Positions 11,041 to 23,201 of a DNA stretch of 64,000 nucleotides are shown in pieces. The notes beneath the pieces were generated by a model. The model was given only the letters and a program-made list of their open reading frames with translations, was not told the origin of the DNA and ran no database searches. The first letter of the stretch is position 1; each line of letters opens with the position of its first letter. This DNA is from Lepeophtheirus salmonis. Taxonomy: Eukaryota; Arthropoda; Copepoda; Siphonostomatoida; Caligidae. The DNA lies in assembly GCF_016086655.4 (NCBI RefSeq), contig NC_052135.2, forward strand, positions 70,901,702-70,965,701. The letters run 5' to 3'. The translations under genes and the position numbers were made by a program.

Positions 11041-11524
11041 TATATTCTACATTTTTAACCGTTTTTCCTTTTTGTAATGGGTATATTTAAGCTTTTCTCT
11101 ACACGGATCCCTTCTTTATTCCTGAGCAAAAAGTGTGTGACAAATTCTTGTTTGCTAAAATGAGCTGTTCACTAGATCCAATATTTATAAAAAGATTAAT
11201 AGCGAAGTCTAAACAGCTATTGTGGGTGTAAATCTGGGATAAAAATATTTCCCTGCCAAAAATGGACGTCCTTTGTCTAAGAAAAAGGATGTTCACACTG
11301 GGCAAATCTGGATTCACTGTTATAAGTATTTTCTAGTGTTTATAATTTATGACTTTTTTTAACATATTTAAGTACCACAGTAAATGAGTATTCCAAATGC
11401 GTTTTAAGTTATTTTGTTCAAAATTAGTGAATGGTCCAATCTGAAGCTTAGAATAAGGCATTTTCTATTTAAAAAATGTAAAGTAAGGGGCAAAATTGAT
11501 ATTATCCACGGAAGATATTAAAAT

Positions 11525-12572
11525 CAGGGACGTCTGCAGGATTATATGTTTATATGTGATTATTTTTATTATTATTTTTTTTTTTTTTTTGGGGGGGGGG
11601 CTTAGTTTTTTGTGAAAATAAATTCAAAAATTAAATTTTTCTGAAAAATAAATTTCAAATTAAATTTTTTTGCGCAAAAAATCAAAAATCCCAAGTTATT
11701 CACAAAAAATGAAAGGAAATTGAAAAAATCTCTAGCTATTTCCAAAAAATTCAAATATTTTTAAATTGAATTTCGAATATAAAATTCTTAGGAAATAAAT
11801 TCAAATATTTAATTCTTAGGAAAAAAAATTCAAATACTAAATTTTTCGGAGAAAAATTTCTAAGGCACATAACTATTAATACAAAATTTAATTTTTTTTT
11901 TCCAAAATTTTTCTCAAAAAATTGAAAAAATTTAAACTATTTCAAAAAAAAATTAAAATTTTTTAAATTAAATTTCAAATATAAAATTCTTAGGAAAAAT
12001 TCAAATATTTAATTCTTAGGGGAAAAAATTCAAATACTAAATTTTTCGTAGAAAAATTTAACATAACTATTAACAAAAAATTTAATTTTTGGATAAAAGT
12101 TTCCAAAATCCATAGCTATTCTCAAAAAATTAAGAATTTTTGAATTAAATTTCAAATATAAAATTCTTAGGAAATAAATTTAAATATTTAATTCTTAGGA
12201 AAAAAAATTAAATACTAAATTTTTCGGAGAAAAATTTCAAAGACACATAACTGTTAACAAAAAGTTTAATTTTTTGGATAAAATACTCAAAAATATATAG
12301 CTATTTCCAAAAAAATAATTTTTTTGGAAAAAAAAATTTAAAAATCCAAAACTATTCAGAAAAACACTGATGTTAAAAATAAAATTTCAAATATTACATT
12401 TTTTGGAGAAAAGTTTCAAAAATCCATTGCTATTCACAGACATTTGATTATTAAATTATTTGATTGTTTTTTTTTCAAATATTACATTTTTCTGATAAGA
12501 ATAAAAAAAATAATCCTTAATTTGGGGGCGGTAGGCTACATCCCCTCCATCCCTACCCCTGCGGACGCCCTG
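11525..12572 (+). mobile_element. CAGGGG-ended A/T-rich element (family R2), longest copy
   Basis: Starts CAGGGACGTCTGCAGG and ends, on the minus strand, CAGGGCGTCCGCAGGGG, so the ends are inverted copies. The interior has a higher-order tandem array. A block reading AATTTC-AATATAAAATTCTTAGG, then TTTAATTCTTAGG, then TACTAAATTTTTCG recurs from about 11763, 11965 and 12142, giving units of roughly 180-200 bp. The short core CCATAGCTATTCTCAAAAA appears between them. Flanks ATTAAAAT and ATTATAAA are similar but not identical, so the target duplication is undecided. Confidence 0.75.
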
Positions 12573-14256
12573 ATTATAAATCTTAAATTTATTACAAATA
12601 CTCATTTTGGAATCATACTTTATACTGACAAATTAGGGGTATTAATTTGATCTAGCATTGATTTAAGTGTATAGAGAATTGCCGTCTTCATATCATCTCA
12701 ATAGTTGTTAATGGACTAAGTCAGATCTCAAGGGAGAGGCACAATCTTTTATAGTAGTAAATATCTCATCTGAAACTTTCATATATAATGGGATTCTAAT
12801 GTAATTTACATAGACCTTCATTATGAAAAAATAATTGCAAACTATTTTAGGGCATGAAAGATACTTAAGATGTTCTCAACGAGTTCAATAGTCTATAAAT
12901 AAACAAAGTTTTTTTTTATCCGCTATTTTAACAAACAAAGAAGTAAACAAGCTACTAATAAACTAAAGAAGCTATTACAGGCCTAATAGGCCCTTGCAAT
13001 AACTGAATTTATAAAAATAAAAATTATACACTTTTTTTTCAAAAGGAAAAAAATCTGTTACTCCTCTCCTAATGTTTGAGAGTAAGCAAAAAACAATCAA
13101 GCAAAGAAGGCTAATGCCTAGAGATGTGAATGTTAGATATATTACAGTGAGCGTAAAAATCATGCCTGAGATAATGTCATCTATATTAATTTAGTAATGT
13201 GTGTCTGTTCGCCGACGACTCGTTTCTTGAGAATACCCTGAATATCTTAGAACTGTGAGACTAATTGATCTAAGAAATAACAATGTAGCAACGAGCGTGC
13301 GTAACTAAAGCTCTGCGCGTCATATTAAAAATGAAACCAAATGGGGATTACAAATATATATATTATTAAAGCAAAGTTTGTCTGTCTTTTTGTCCGATAT
13401 GTTTAATTTGATAATTGGTATATCTACTAACAGAGATTAATATAAAGCAGTGGTTCTCAAACTTCTGGAACACTCTATAAAATAAAAAATAGGACTATAT
13501 ATACAAAAATAACGCATTTAATAAAAACATTATAAACATACGTTTATAAAGTTTATTAGTTTGAGTCAGATCTATTCCACAGCTTAGCATAAATGCTTTA
13601 ATTTGGAATATCTAGACTTGACAGAATGGGTATTTAAGGAACGCTATGGAGCACACCCTCAAAAATTATGGAGAAAACTGTTTAATAAAACTATAGTAAT
13701 CCTCGCTTGCTGATACCTTATACTTTTCAAATTAAGAAGGGATAATCAATTAGATTATTATTAACTTTTTTTTTTTTTTTTAAATTTACGCTCACCCCAA
13801 TTTAGCCAATATTCACATCCCCGCTGATCTCTAATTTGATTTGGTAAAATAACTTAGATTCTTCAATTCAATATTTGCGAAAATCATGCCACGTAGGGTA
13901 TCTTTTAATAAAGTAACCGTTTTTCACTGAATAAAAATGATTTTAAGCCCTACATTAAGGACCAAAACAGTCCTCCTTAGAATAATAGAAATAGGTATTG
14001 CCTGAAAAGAATAGTTAATTCCATTTGTAAATTCATATTTTTTCACACTCTCCTGATGTACACAATATGTTCTTATTTATATATGTAAGAAATCCAATGT
14101 CCTTCAAAAAGTCATATGAGAATGACACGGATTGATAATAATTATTTAGTCTCGAAACCCCCAAGTTACGGATCTTTATTTACTTTTATTATTTAATTCA
14201 ATTAATAGTTTTAAGTTTTAAAAAAATCAAATCTAAAACCATAAAATAAATAAAAT
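12573..14256. other. Non-coding stretch with one hAT-like end
   Basis: Mostly featureless A/T-rich DNA. Near 13448 is CAGTGGTTCTCAAACTTCTGG, which matches the usual start of many hAT elements, but no matching right end or 8-bp duplication was found nearby. Around 13355-13405 is ATTAAAGCAAAGTTTGTCTG, a word I associate with arthropod repeats; this is a weak recollection only. Confidence 0.45.
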
Positions 14257-14338
14257 ATGGACGAGGAAGGAGTGGTGACATTTGAGACGAATCACACATT
14301 TGTTCTAACACCGGATCCTTGGCATCCAGGACTGAATC
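14257..14338 (+). other. Candidate first coding exon, protein unknown
   Basis: An ATG opens a frame reading MDEEGVVTFETNHTFVL, then TPDPWHPGLN, with much higher G+C than its flanks and an amino-acid mix typical of real protein. At 14339 a GTAAGG donor follows; if it is ignored, the frame runs only a few codons into a poly-T tract and stops. Upstream is pure A/T without an acceptor, so this would be a start exon with its own 5' UTR. The exon would end in phase 1, the same phase as the island at 24667-24745. I do not recognise the protein. Chance cannot be excluded for 27 codons. Confidence 0.35.
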
Positions 14339-14579
14339 GTAAGGTTCCATTTTTTTTTATGTAAAAAAAAATTTACAATTTTTTTTGCTGTGGTTTCTGT
14401 TTGTTGTATTGAGTGCGTTTGTATAACATATATTTTAACCCCTTAACACTTTTTGTTTCTTTCCATAGACTCTTGAATGTTCTAGAGTGTAGAAACTAGT
14501 GATGACGTGATTCCAGTAAAAAATCCTGATGGATTCTTCAATATTTTAATTAATATTTAAAAAAATACAATTTTGCTAT

Positions 14580-15178
14580 CAGGGCCGTACACAAGATTAT
14601 ATATATTTATTTTTGTTTTTATATTTTTTTTGAAAAATAAATACAAAAATAAATTTTTTTTATATAAAAATTTCAAAAATCAAAATTTGAGAATTTTGAT
14701 TTTCAGCAATTCACAAAATAATTTCCAAAAAACCATTGTTATTCTCCATACAGTAATTTTTATGGAAAAAATTTCAAAACTCCAGTGTTCACAAAAAATT
14801 GATTTTTCAAAGTTGTTAACAAAAAATCAAACTTTTTCGAAAAAAATTCAGAGCTATGAACAAAAAATTTCGCATAATCCACTGTTGTTGAAAATATAAC
14901 AAATTATATTAAATGTTTTTTCATATTCCCAAGTTGTTTGCAAAAAAATATCAAAAACTAAATTTCCTATATAAAATTTTTCGAAGAAAAAATTCAAATA
15001 GTAAATTTTTTGGAGAAAAATTTCAAAAATACATAGTTTTTCATGGGAAAATAAATTTTTTGGAAAAAAATCCAATCAAAAATTAAATAAAATAGTTAAT
15101 TTTGTTGATAACAAATTACAGATATAAAATTTTCTAATAAAAAGTAAAAATTCCTTAATTTTGAAGGGGGGGGGGGCT
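14580..15178 (+). mobile_element. CAGGGG-ended A/T-rich element (family R2), right end lost
   Basis: Starts CAGGGCCGTACACAAGATTA, has the usual poly-A/T interior with ACTCCAGTGTTCACAAAAA-type cores, and ends around CCTTAATTTTGAAGGGGG, where the fuller copies have CCTTAATTTGGGG before their G/C-rich right end. The terminal CGGACGTCCCTG block is missing. Confidence 0.6.
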
Positions 15179-15765
15179 ATTTTTTTCTTTCTTTCATAAC
15201 TTAGAAAAGGAATAAATAGTTCAATACAATTAATATATAAGAAGTAGAATCGCAATTTAAACATTATTTTCCTAATGCCGATTAAAAAAAAAAACAAGAA
15301 CTAATTCTCCGATTCCAATTAATCGACCCATCACTATTAGGAACCTATTTGTGTAGATATCACATACAGGGAAAGGGAATACTAATACAAGAGTCACTCT
15401 GTGAATTAACACTTTGAACTCTTTTTATGTTTAATACAACAGTGCAAGCAGGCAAGGAATGAACGAACTTCTTGAAGGAATAAGGAAATCACGTAACTCG
15501 GGATTTACAATCAGTGTAGTATACATATATTTAAGTATATGAATACATACAACATAATGTGAAGAAAAAAGATATGAGTTGAGACAGGAGGGAGTCGAAT
15601 TCAGGGGACCCTTGAATCAACATTATCTATGTATATCCATTTCTTTATATAGGATATGTATGAAATACCGTCATTTAATATACGAATATGTTGTAGACAA
15701 ATTAAAACAAACAAATGAAAAAGAAAAGAAAATGCATTGGAAATGAAGGATTTACATTTATACGT

Positions 15766-17012
15766 GCGCGGAAAACTGCACTGGAGAAAATTGCCAGTTA
15801 GAGAAATTGTCCGTATTTTGTTCAAACTTCATGATGAATGATAAAACATTATAAATGCGCTTAATATTATGTATGACAATTATCATTTTTTTCAATTCGA
15901 TCCAATTTTCTATGAAATGGATGGCTGATTGTCTCTCAAAATATGGTTGAATACCCTCCGCCCTTGGATTGACCCAGGATGGATACCAATTCATCCAAAG
16001 AACCCCTCTGATACCAAAAAATAGTTCCAAGCCTCGGGTTATGCAGGGTACTTGGGTATACCCCTGGATCCTTATAAACCACCACCAATTCATCCAAGGA
16101 ACCCCTCTGATACCAAAAGATAGTTCCAAGCCTCGGGTTACGCAGGGTACTTGGGTATACCCCTGGATCCTTAAAAACCACAACCAATTCATCTAGTATT
16201 CAGTATAAATTGCCATAGGGAAAATTGCCCTAGAGAAAATAAACATGGAGGAAAATTTGGCAGTTAGAAAAATTACCAAGTAGAAAATTGCCCGTATTTT
16301 GTTCAAACTTAATGATGAATAATAACACATTAAAAATTCGCCTCATATTTTTTATGACAAACATCTAAACATTGTTCAATCTACCAAGGGAGTACCTTCC
16401 AGGGTGAGTAATATTATTGAAACATAGAAGGGGGGGGGGAATACATTGCTTTAGGGCCTCTGAAATTATTGTTGAATACTCTCTACCGTTGGATTGGCCA
16501 TTGTCCCAAGGGTAGTGTGGGATAGTTAAAAACCACCACGAAAGCATTTTATACATTCATGGAGCCCCTCTAATACCAAAAATTAGTTCAAAGCCCCGGG
16601 GAGTAATGTGGAATAGTGAAAACCCACCGCCAAAGCATCACATATATCGAAAGAACCCCTCTAATCTTTCCAAAAAGAAAAACAAAGAATTAATTTAAAA
16701 TTGAGTGTACCCATTACAAAATTAAAGTAAAAAGAATTATTGATATGACCATTGAAATATACATAATGTTATTTGCATATAAAGTAGACTCCTAATAAAA
16801 AATAGTTCTATGGTGTACAAATACAGAAATTTGTCAATTTGTGAACCAGGGGGTTAAACTATTTTTGGTATTATAGAGGTTTTTTGGATAAATTGGAGGT
16901 GGTTTTTAATATAAATATTATTAAGTGAATTTATCATGTGTTATTATTCATCATGAAGTTTAAACAAAATACGGAAATTTCTCTAACTGGCAATTTTCCT
17001 TGTACCACATCC
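15766..17012. repeat. Cluster of three copies of an unclassified repeat (family R6), third inverted
   Basis: Copy 1 (15766-16198) and copy 2 (about 16240-16665) are direct. Copy 3 (16838-17012) is inverted and shorter. Shared landmarks are GGAAAATTGCCAGTTAGAGA, CCGTATTTTGTTCAAACTT, ATGATGAATAATAACACATT, TTGGATTG-CCCAGG/AGGG, AAACCACCACCAATTCATCC, CCCCTCTAATACCAAAA and TAGTTCAAAGCCCCGGG. Copy 1 additionally carries a 99-bp tandem duplication. The ORFs that can be drawn here on both strands are products of that in-frame duplication and not genes. The class is unknown; no ends with target duplications were found. Confidence 0.75.
15986..16195. repeat. 99-bp tandem repeat, two full units plus a start
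   Basis: Unit starts at 15986, 16085 and 16184, each with CCAATTCATC. The two full units differ at only a few positions, so the duplication is young compared with the surrounding family. Because 99 is a multiple of three, every open frame simply repeats a 33-residue period, which explains the repetitive ORFs on both strands. Confidence 0.9.
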
Positions 17013-17793
17013 ATAGCATGGGTAAAAAAAATGGTTCTCAAGATTGTTTGTAACTCCAGAATACCCCCCTTCAGTGGTACTGGAACCAAAGGAGATAAGG
17101 CGTCATTGACGCACACTTTTGTAGAATTTGTATCGTTATCACAATAAAAAATTGTCAACAAAAAACCCAACACCACAACCCCATCCCCCAAAAAAATCCT
17201 TCGCCTACCCATAACATCATTTGTTTCCCCTCTTCAAAATACATTCTTGCATCGGTGTCCCATCTAATATTTACATCACTCACGCAATGCCATCCTGGAA
17301 TGGTATCAATCACCGTTACTAATATCTGACAATTTTAATAGAATGCTTTTGATTTTTATTAAATGTCAAATTTGACTATAAAATTTTGCAAAGTAACAAA
17401 ACACAATTTTATTTTTGGAAAATAAATAAATTTTTTGATCATTTCGACAAAAATAAATTTTTCAAGGAATAAACAATTTTCAATAGAGAAAAGTGTATAT
17501 TTCAAAATTGTCGTTTCGAAATAGCCAAAAAACATAGTGACGTAATGTGGACCATGGTTTCAATATTTTTCGACATATAGCAGGCTACACGATTACTTTT
17601 TTGTCTGCGAAGGGGAATTCTTTAAAGTGAAGAAAAAATTGAGCACGTCACGTAACGTTAAATGTAATCTGAAAGAGACATATTGCGGGAAAAAGTTTTG
17701 CGTACTTAACTAAAATTTATCAATCTAACAGCCATTTTGCCACTTTGTTTTATAGTTTTAAAGGATGGAAATTTTTGAGATGTATATAGTGAC

Positions 17794-18660
17794 ACCGGGT
17801 GGTCCATTTAAATCGTAACACTTACTATTTCAATAATTAATGAAGGTGGTGTGATTGAAATTAATTCATATTTCAACTTATAAATGCATAAACAATTAGT
17901 TACAAAACAAAACAAATCTGACCTCTCTAGCGTACGTACAAATCGAGAAAATGACACTTGAACGTGATCGATGAATTTTCATTTGCCCACTCCAAGTAGT
18001 TGGCCGTTTCCAGGATCACTGTCTACTCCGTCAGCAAGTCTGAAACATTGGAGAGGACGAAGGGATTTGTCAAAAAGGCCACACTAGACTCGAAATAGTT
18101 AAAGAAAACAGCACAGACCAGCCCGGCAAGTCCATGAAAGCCCATGCAAAAGATCTCGGGATTTCATAACAGACTGTACAGAGAGCTATCAAAAAGTGGG
18201 TGGAAAGAACCATTTGAGGATAAATGGTCCACTTTTGACACCAGCAATGACAGAAACCCCTCACCTACGAAGCAACACTCTTTTGAATGAGTCTTTTCAA
18301 CTCTTTTTTTTACACTTTTGGCATCTTTACAGCCTTGATTCCAACCCCCTCGACTATCCCTTTTGAGTGAATGTCGAGGAAAAAGTCTTCAGTATCCCTC
18401 ATCCAGACACTGAGCCTCTCCAAGCCACTGTCTACCCGCACTGGGATGGCATGACAGCGGACCACAGCGTGTGACAGGCCTTCTGCCTCCGCCTGGAAGA
18501 CATCATTGCCGTTAAGAAGGACTACATTAATGATTAAGAGTGCTGAAACATACATCTATTTATAGTAGTAATTTTGTTGAAATTCTATTGTTGATTAATA
18601 AATTATATCTTGTTGAAGTTTAAAATTCAAAGTGTTCAGATTTTAATGAATCACTTGGTA
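17794..18660 (+). mobile_element. Internally deleted mariner/Tc1 element with ~30-bp inverted ends
   Basis: The left end near 17794-17823 reads CCGGGTGGTCCATTTAAAT and continues CGTAACAC. The right end, read inward on the minus strand from 18660, is ACCAAGTGATTCATTAAAAT and continues CTGAACAC. Roughly two thirds of positions agree. Between them lie a transposase pseudogene and untranslated flanks. The TA target dinucleotide is clear on the right and blurred on the left. Confidence 0.75.
18005..18537 (+). pseudogene. Tc1/mariner transposase pseudogene, catalytic core deleted
   Basis: Pieces lie in order but in shifting frames. VSRITVYSVSKSETLER at 18006 is the first HTH recognition helix region. 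AKDLGIS, a stop, QTVQRAIKK near 18150 is the second HTH. LLTPAMTETPHLRSNTLLN leads toward the catalytic domain. The sequence then jumps near 18310 to SNPLDYPF at 18340, the position of the third catalytic acidic residue in this family, and to FCLRLEDIIAVKKDYIND with a stop at 18535. Family members run about 340 residues; here the stretch with the first two catalytic aspartates is missing and several stops are present. It cannot encode an active enzyme. Confidence 0.85.
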
Positions 18661-20340
18661 AATGTATATGTTAAAACCTGGAAAAAATTCCTTGAAAATG
18701 AAAGATATACTTTTACAACAAGGGTGCAGTTACAAAGGTATCTTAAGGCTTTTGATGTACGCTTCCCGTTTGATTGTAAAATGTAGTGCTTCGTACATTG
18801 TATATACCTATAATAAAATTGTATATATGAATATAACATTTTTTGGGGTCTTTATTGAAAAACTTCAGACAAAAAAGGCCGTTTTATTAAAAAAAGATCT
18901 CTTTAAGAAAGGTATTTTCTAAAAAACCAAACACATTAGAACACAGAATTCTGTTATATTATACAAATTTTTATAAAATTATTCAATTTTTTGGCTCACA
19001 GTAAAGCCGGTCTTGCGTAGGGCCCACACTTAAACATAAAAAATAGATGCCCCTTTCTAAAATTATTAAAAAAAACTTGAAATTAAATTAAAATTTAATC
19101 AATGTCAAGTGAAACTAAATTAGTATTTTATAAATTTGCATTTATTAAAAAATAGGGGTTAACGCATAGAGAGAGTTATTTAAATAGATACCGTAAAAAA
19201 ACCATGGGATTCCATAAGTTGAACTAAATTAGCACTATTTTTTTTTGTATAGAAACGACTCAGTTAAATACTATGTCTTAAAAAGACTTACTTGGAGTGT
19301 GTAAATTTGCATTTATTAAATAATAGGGGTTTTGCAAAGAGAGTATAATGTATGTCAATTGTTTGGGTAAAATAAATGTTTTAATTAAGAAAATGAAACG
19401 ACTTCACACATTTATCTTTGGCATATGCCACACCCGCATTGATTCCCCCAATTGTCCCAAGATTTACAACATGTATATTTTGACAGTCTTGAATGGTATA
19501 AACTTAAAAATAAAGCTTCACGATTTTACTCGAATGTGAAGCTACATAAATCAATTCTCAAAACTAACATTTTATCAACCTATTATAAGAGGATTATCTT
19601 AGGGTTTATCCAGTCCTTGGGACTGGATTGTTTAAGATCCTTAAGATTGTTGGTCCTTTGGACTATCTGTATTTGATATAAGGACAATGTAGATTACCGA
19701 ATACTTGTATACACCCTGGGATTTTGTACAAGTTGTAACACGAACCTATTATAATGTGATAGCACAAGTTGCAACCAGAAAAGAATGAGATGAATTGTTT
19801 GAATAAATAATTTACTCTAGGCTGAGAAGTTATAATGCAATTATTCAAATATGCATTAGATGCTTGATATATTAATGCAGTAATGCTTGACTTTTCCGTT
19901 GGCAATAAATAATTAATACTAATTAGTAAAATGTTGCATATTATAAAGTTAAAATGCTTACAGTTGAGTCCACTCTTAAATACATAAATACTTTTCATAG
20001 ATCAAAAAGATATGATAATTAAAATGGCAAAATTGAGGGGTAATTTTAAATCTTATTCCTTTTTTTGCATGAGGGCCTATGTACATTGTACATGCTGGAA
20101 GTGATGACTTAAAAAACAAAGTAGTATGTAGTTTAGGGTTTTTTTTGATGTCATCATCCGTTTTAAAAACATCTCAAAAAATGTTCACAATTACGTTACA
20201 TATAATTATAAATTGCTAAAGTAGTCGGAACCAATTCAAAAGGGGGTAGTTTTCAAAAAATGACGTCATATATTGATGGCGAAGTAATTTTGTAACTTTT
20301 GATTGTAATTGTTTAGTAAATAGTAAATATTCTCGATACC
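18661..20340. other. Non-coding stretch with one direct repeat
   Basis: The only clear structure is a direct repeat of about 42 bp, AAATTTGCATTTATTAAA then ATAGGGGTT, at 19132-19170 and 19302-19342. The TTGTACAAGTTGTAAC word near 19728 is shared with other places in the window. No gene was found. Confidence 0.5.
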
Positions 20341-20439
20341 CATCCCTATATTGAATGATTATTTAATAAATACTGTTGGAATGTTTCTCAGCTTAACAAT
20401 CTAGCTAGTTCAAATTCAACCAGTCCACGAGCGAAACAC

Positions 20440-20710
20440 TGATTTTTCTATGTTTTTTTTGTTTGTTTATTTTAATGACAGAAAAGGTTCATAATTATAT
20501 AATAATGATTAATATTAACCATCAACTACAAAGTAACACGTCATTGCCTTTATTGGATCTTGCAACCTTGCCTCCAAAAAGAAGAATATAAAAGGCCAAA
20601 AATTAGTTTGTAGTCAGCCAATTCATCCAAACTGTGGAATTATAATTCAATAATTGTTTAGAATTGTTTTCAGCTTAACAAAAGCTAGTTAGATTTAACC
20701 AATCAACGTT
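20440..20710 (+). repeat. Locally duplicated block R7, copy 1
   Basis: TATTTTAATGACAGAAAA, ATAATGATTAATATTAAC and TCAACTACAAA recur at 21845-21965. TTCAGCTTAACAA-AGCTAGTT recurs inside this block (20390 and 20670) and more weakly near 21510. The family R2 element at 20723-21390 lies between the two copies, so insertion or duplication separated related pieces. Confidence 0.55.
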
Positions 20711-20722
20711 AAGAACATATAT

Positions 20723-21390
20723 CAGGGGGGGCCGCATAATTATATTTTTCTTTGAGAGGATATTGATTTTTTGAACTTTTTGACAAAAATTCAAAAATAC
20801 ATACTTATTCACAAAATATCTCCAAAATCTATTTTTTTAGAAAACAATAAAATCAACATTTAATTTCCAATATTAAATTTTTTGAAAAAAAAAATTCAAA
20901 TGTTAAACTTTTTGGAATTTTTTTTCAAAGATCCACAGGTACAGCTGTTCATAAAATATTAATTATTTTTGTGAAAAAACTTCAAAAATCTACAGTTATT
21001 CATAAAAAATTTAACTTTTTGGAAAATAACTTCAAAAATCCAATCTACAGCTGTTCAAACAAATTAAATTTTTTTGAAAAAAAAATTAATAAATCCACAG
21101 CTGTTTTAAGTACATTACATGTTTTGGAAAAACATTCCAAAATTACATTTTTTTCAAAAAAATTTTAAATATTAAATTTATTGGAAAAAAATTTCAAAAA
21201 GAAAATATTTAATTTTTTGGAAAAAAATTACAAAATTAAATTTCAAATATTAAATTTTTGGACAAAAAAATTATCCCTATTTTCCGTGAAATTTTTTCAT
21301 CCTGAGGTTAAAAGTTTCTATTTAAAAGTAAAAATTCCTTTATTATATTTTTTTACTGCCCCTCCAGCCCACCGCTTGCAAACCCCCCTG
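20723..21390 (+). mobile_element. CAGGGG-ended A/T-rich element (family R2)
   Basis: Starts CAGGGGGGGCCGCATAATTA and ends, on the minus strand, CAGGGGGGTTTGCAAGCGG. The interior repeats the core ATCCACAGCTGTTCATAAAA near 20930, 20985, 21045 and 21095 between A/T runs. ORFs drawn here (20971-21168, 21181-21444) are lysine/phenylalanine low complexity and rejected as genes. Confidence 0.7.
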
Positions 21391-21844
21391 CATATACAAA
21401 ACACACACCGGTACCTTTATAGTCATTTGCAACCTTATTTCTAAAAAGAGGGGGAAAAATGTAGGCAGTCCGGCAATTATCCCCAAATATGGAAGTATAA
21501 TTATTCACAGCTAAACGAGTGCTAATTCAAATTCAACCCATAAAAGTAATTCATAACACTTATATATGGGAGAGAGCATTCACATTAACAGCTGACAGAC
21601 TACATTTTCAGTAGGAAACGTGTACTGAAAAGCTGAAAACCCATACATAAATCCATGTACATAAATACCTTTAAATTCATAAAGTTTTTATATTCGTATA
21701 ATGTGATTAAAAGTCTATCATTATTAATTTTTTTTTTTGTTACTCAAAGAAGAACTTTTTTTTTTTTTTTTTTTTTTTTCCTTCAAAGTTTTCTTGAGGA
21801 GGGGGAAGAAATGCCTGCACGATTAATATAAAGAATAAGTCATT

Positions 21845-21965
21845 TTCTATGTCTTTTTTTTTTGGTTTGTTTGGGCATTATTTGGTTATTTTAATGACAG
21901 AAAAAACGTCGCTCTATGGTTGAGAAATATATGATAATGATTAATATTAACTTTCAACTACAAAA
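21845..21965 (+). repeat. Locally duplicated block R7, copy 2
   Basis: Same order of TATGTCTTTTTTTT, TTATTTTAATGACAGAAAA, ATGATTAATATTAAC and TTTCAACTACAAA as at 20445-20560. Confidence 0.6.
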
Positions 21966-22094
21966 AAAACAAACAAACAAAATTTTTGAACACACACAAA
22001 AAAAAAAGAACTTGTGATATATAGAGACAAAAACAAAAGAATAGAAGAACGAAAAAAAAAAATAAAGGTACTGTGAACCGTTTTCAAGGAACAT

Positions 22095-22240
22095 ATCTAC
22101 AAATAGTAATTAACCCTTTGAAAGAAGAAGACATATATATTTATATATAAATAAGGAAGAATTATATGTACAAGGAGAAGATTCCTTCCTCTTTAACCCA
22201 TCTTTGTTGTACAAATAAGCTTAATACATCTATTGGGTGT
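22095..22240 (+). repeat. Direct repeat R8, copy 1
   Basis: ACAAATAGTAATTAACCC, TTTGAAAGAAGAA, ATATATATTTATA, ATAAGGAAGAA, CCCATCTTTG and a closing ACA-GTCTATTG-type block recur in the same order at 23693-23855, about 1.6 kb downstream. Confidence 0.75.
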
Positions 22241-22480
22241 CCACATATTTTGCCAAGATTTCTTTTCAGTGCGTTTCATTTCTTAGAGCCCTATTTCACA
22301 CCTTCTAATCTTATTTGTATCTCACAACCTTTAATAAATAAAAAACATCGAAGGTCCAAAATCCGTTATTTACATAATATATTTTGAATTAACATAACAA
22401 CAATATTAATAAAAGAATTAAGAAATTGAGAAATTTTCAATATTTATTTACTTCAATTCAAAAAACAGGTCCTAATATTT

Positions 22481-23000
22481 CCTTGGCATATGACTGTTAA
22501 TCATGGGATTTATAGTCAAATACCAAGGAGTATTGGCTATAGAACAGAGACAAGGTCTGCAACTAGCAGGCCTAGGACACATATCAGGTTTTATGTGCCC
22601 CTTGTCTCCTGAACCTTAATAAACGATGTAAGTACAGTGCTTTCAATTTCACAATGCGGTATGAGTAAACTGAGTTATATTTATTTATATATTATCCCCA
22701 ATTTGAGTCGCTCAAGTTTCGTCATAATTCATAACCTCTTTCAAAGAGACCTGCAGGAGATGTGTGACTAGAACGTATACGATGTCTAGAACGTTCTAGC
22801 CATCAGTCATTATTTTCTTAGTTATTATATTCTTCAATCCTAGCTATGAGTGAAGAAAATAAAACTATAGCTAGGACCGTGGGACTGATAGACAGACAAA
22901 TCAGTCCTTACGACCGTTGAATGATAAAAAAGATCGTACTGATAAAATAAAAGACTATAAGGGGCGCGCCAAAAGAAGGCGATCAGTCCTAAGACTGATC
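22481..23000. repeat. Cluster of small palindromes
   Basis: Four inverted repeats occur within about 500 bp. CCTTGGCATATGACT (22481) has an inverted partner at 22514-22528 with two differences. CTAGAACGTTCTAG at 22786-22799 is a perfect 14-bp palindrome. GGACTGAT/ATCAGTCC occurs at about 22883-22908. GATCAGTCCT/AAGACTGATC at 22981-23000 pairs at nine of ten positions. The last two share the GACTGAT word, suggesting one foldback-like source. The perfect palindrome also matches the GAAnnTTC spacing of a heat-shock element, but one unit alone is weak evidence. Confidence 0.6.
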
Positions 23001-23201
23001 CAAACACTACTCTCATATTATTTCTTCGTCATTTTTAAAATGAGTTACATAGTATTAAAATCTAAATAGTATTTTATTCGATATATATTGCTTAGTAATA
23101 TTTTATTAAAAGAGTAATTATTATACTATTTCTATGAAGAAATATCCAAAATTTCTTTATATAAATAATAAAATGACCAATTATATATTACATATATAAA
23201 C

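Noticed and set aside
14573..14899. 108-codon ORF
   Set aside because: Lies inside the A/T-rich interior of an R2 copy; low complexity K/N/F/I only.
15758..16196. ORFs of 144, 83 and 75 codons on both strands
   Set aside because: They exist because a 99-bp tandem duplication keeps all frames open. The same sequence in the neighbouring diverged copies has stops, and it is open on both strands at once.
19663..19998. 111-codon ORF on the minus strand
   Set aside because: No recognisable domain, A/T-rich codon use like the surroundings, no splice or promoter context.
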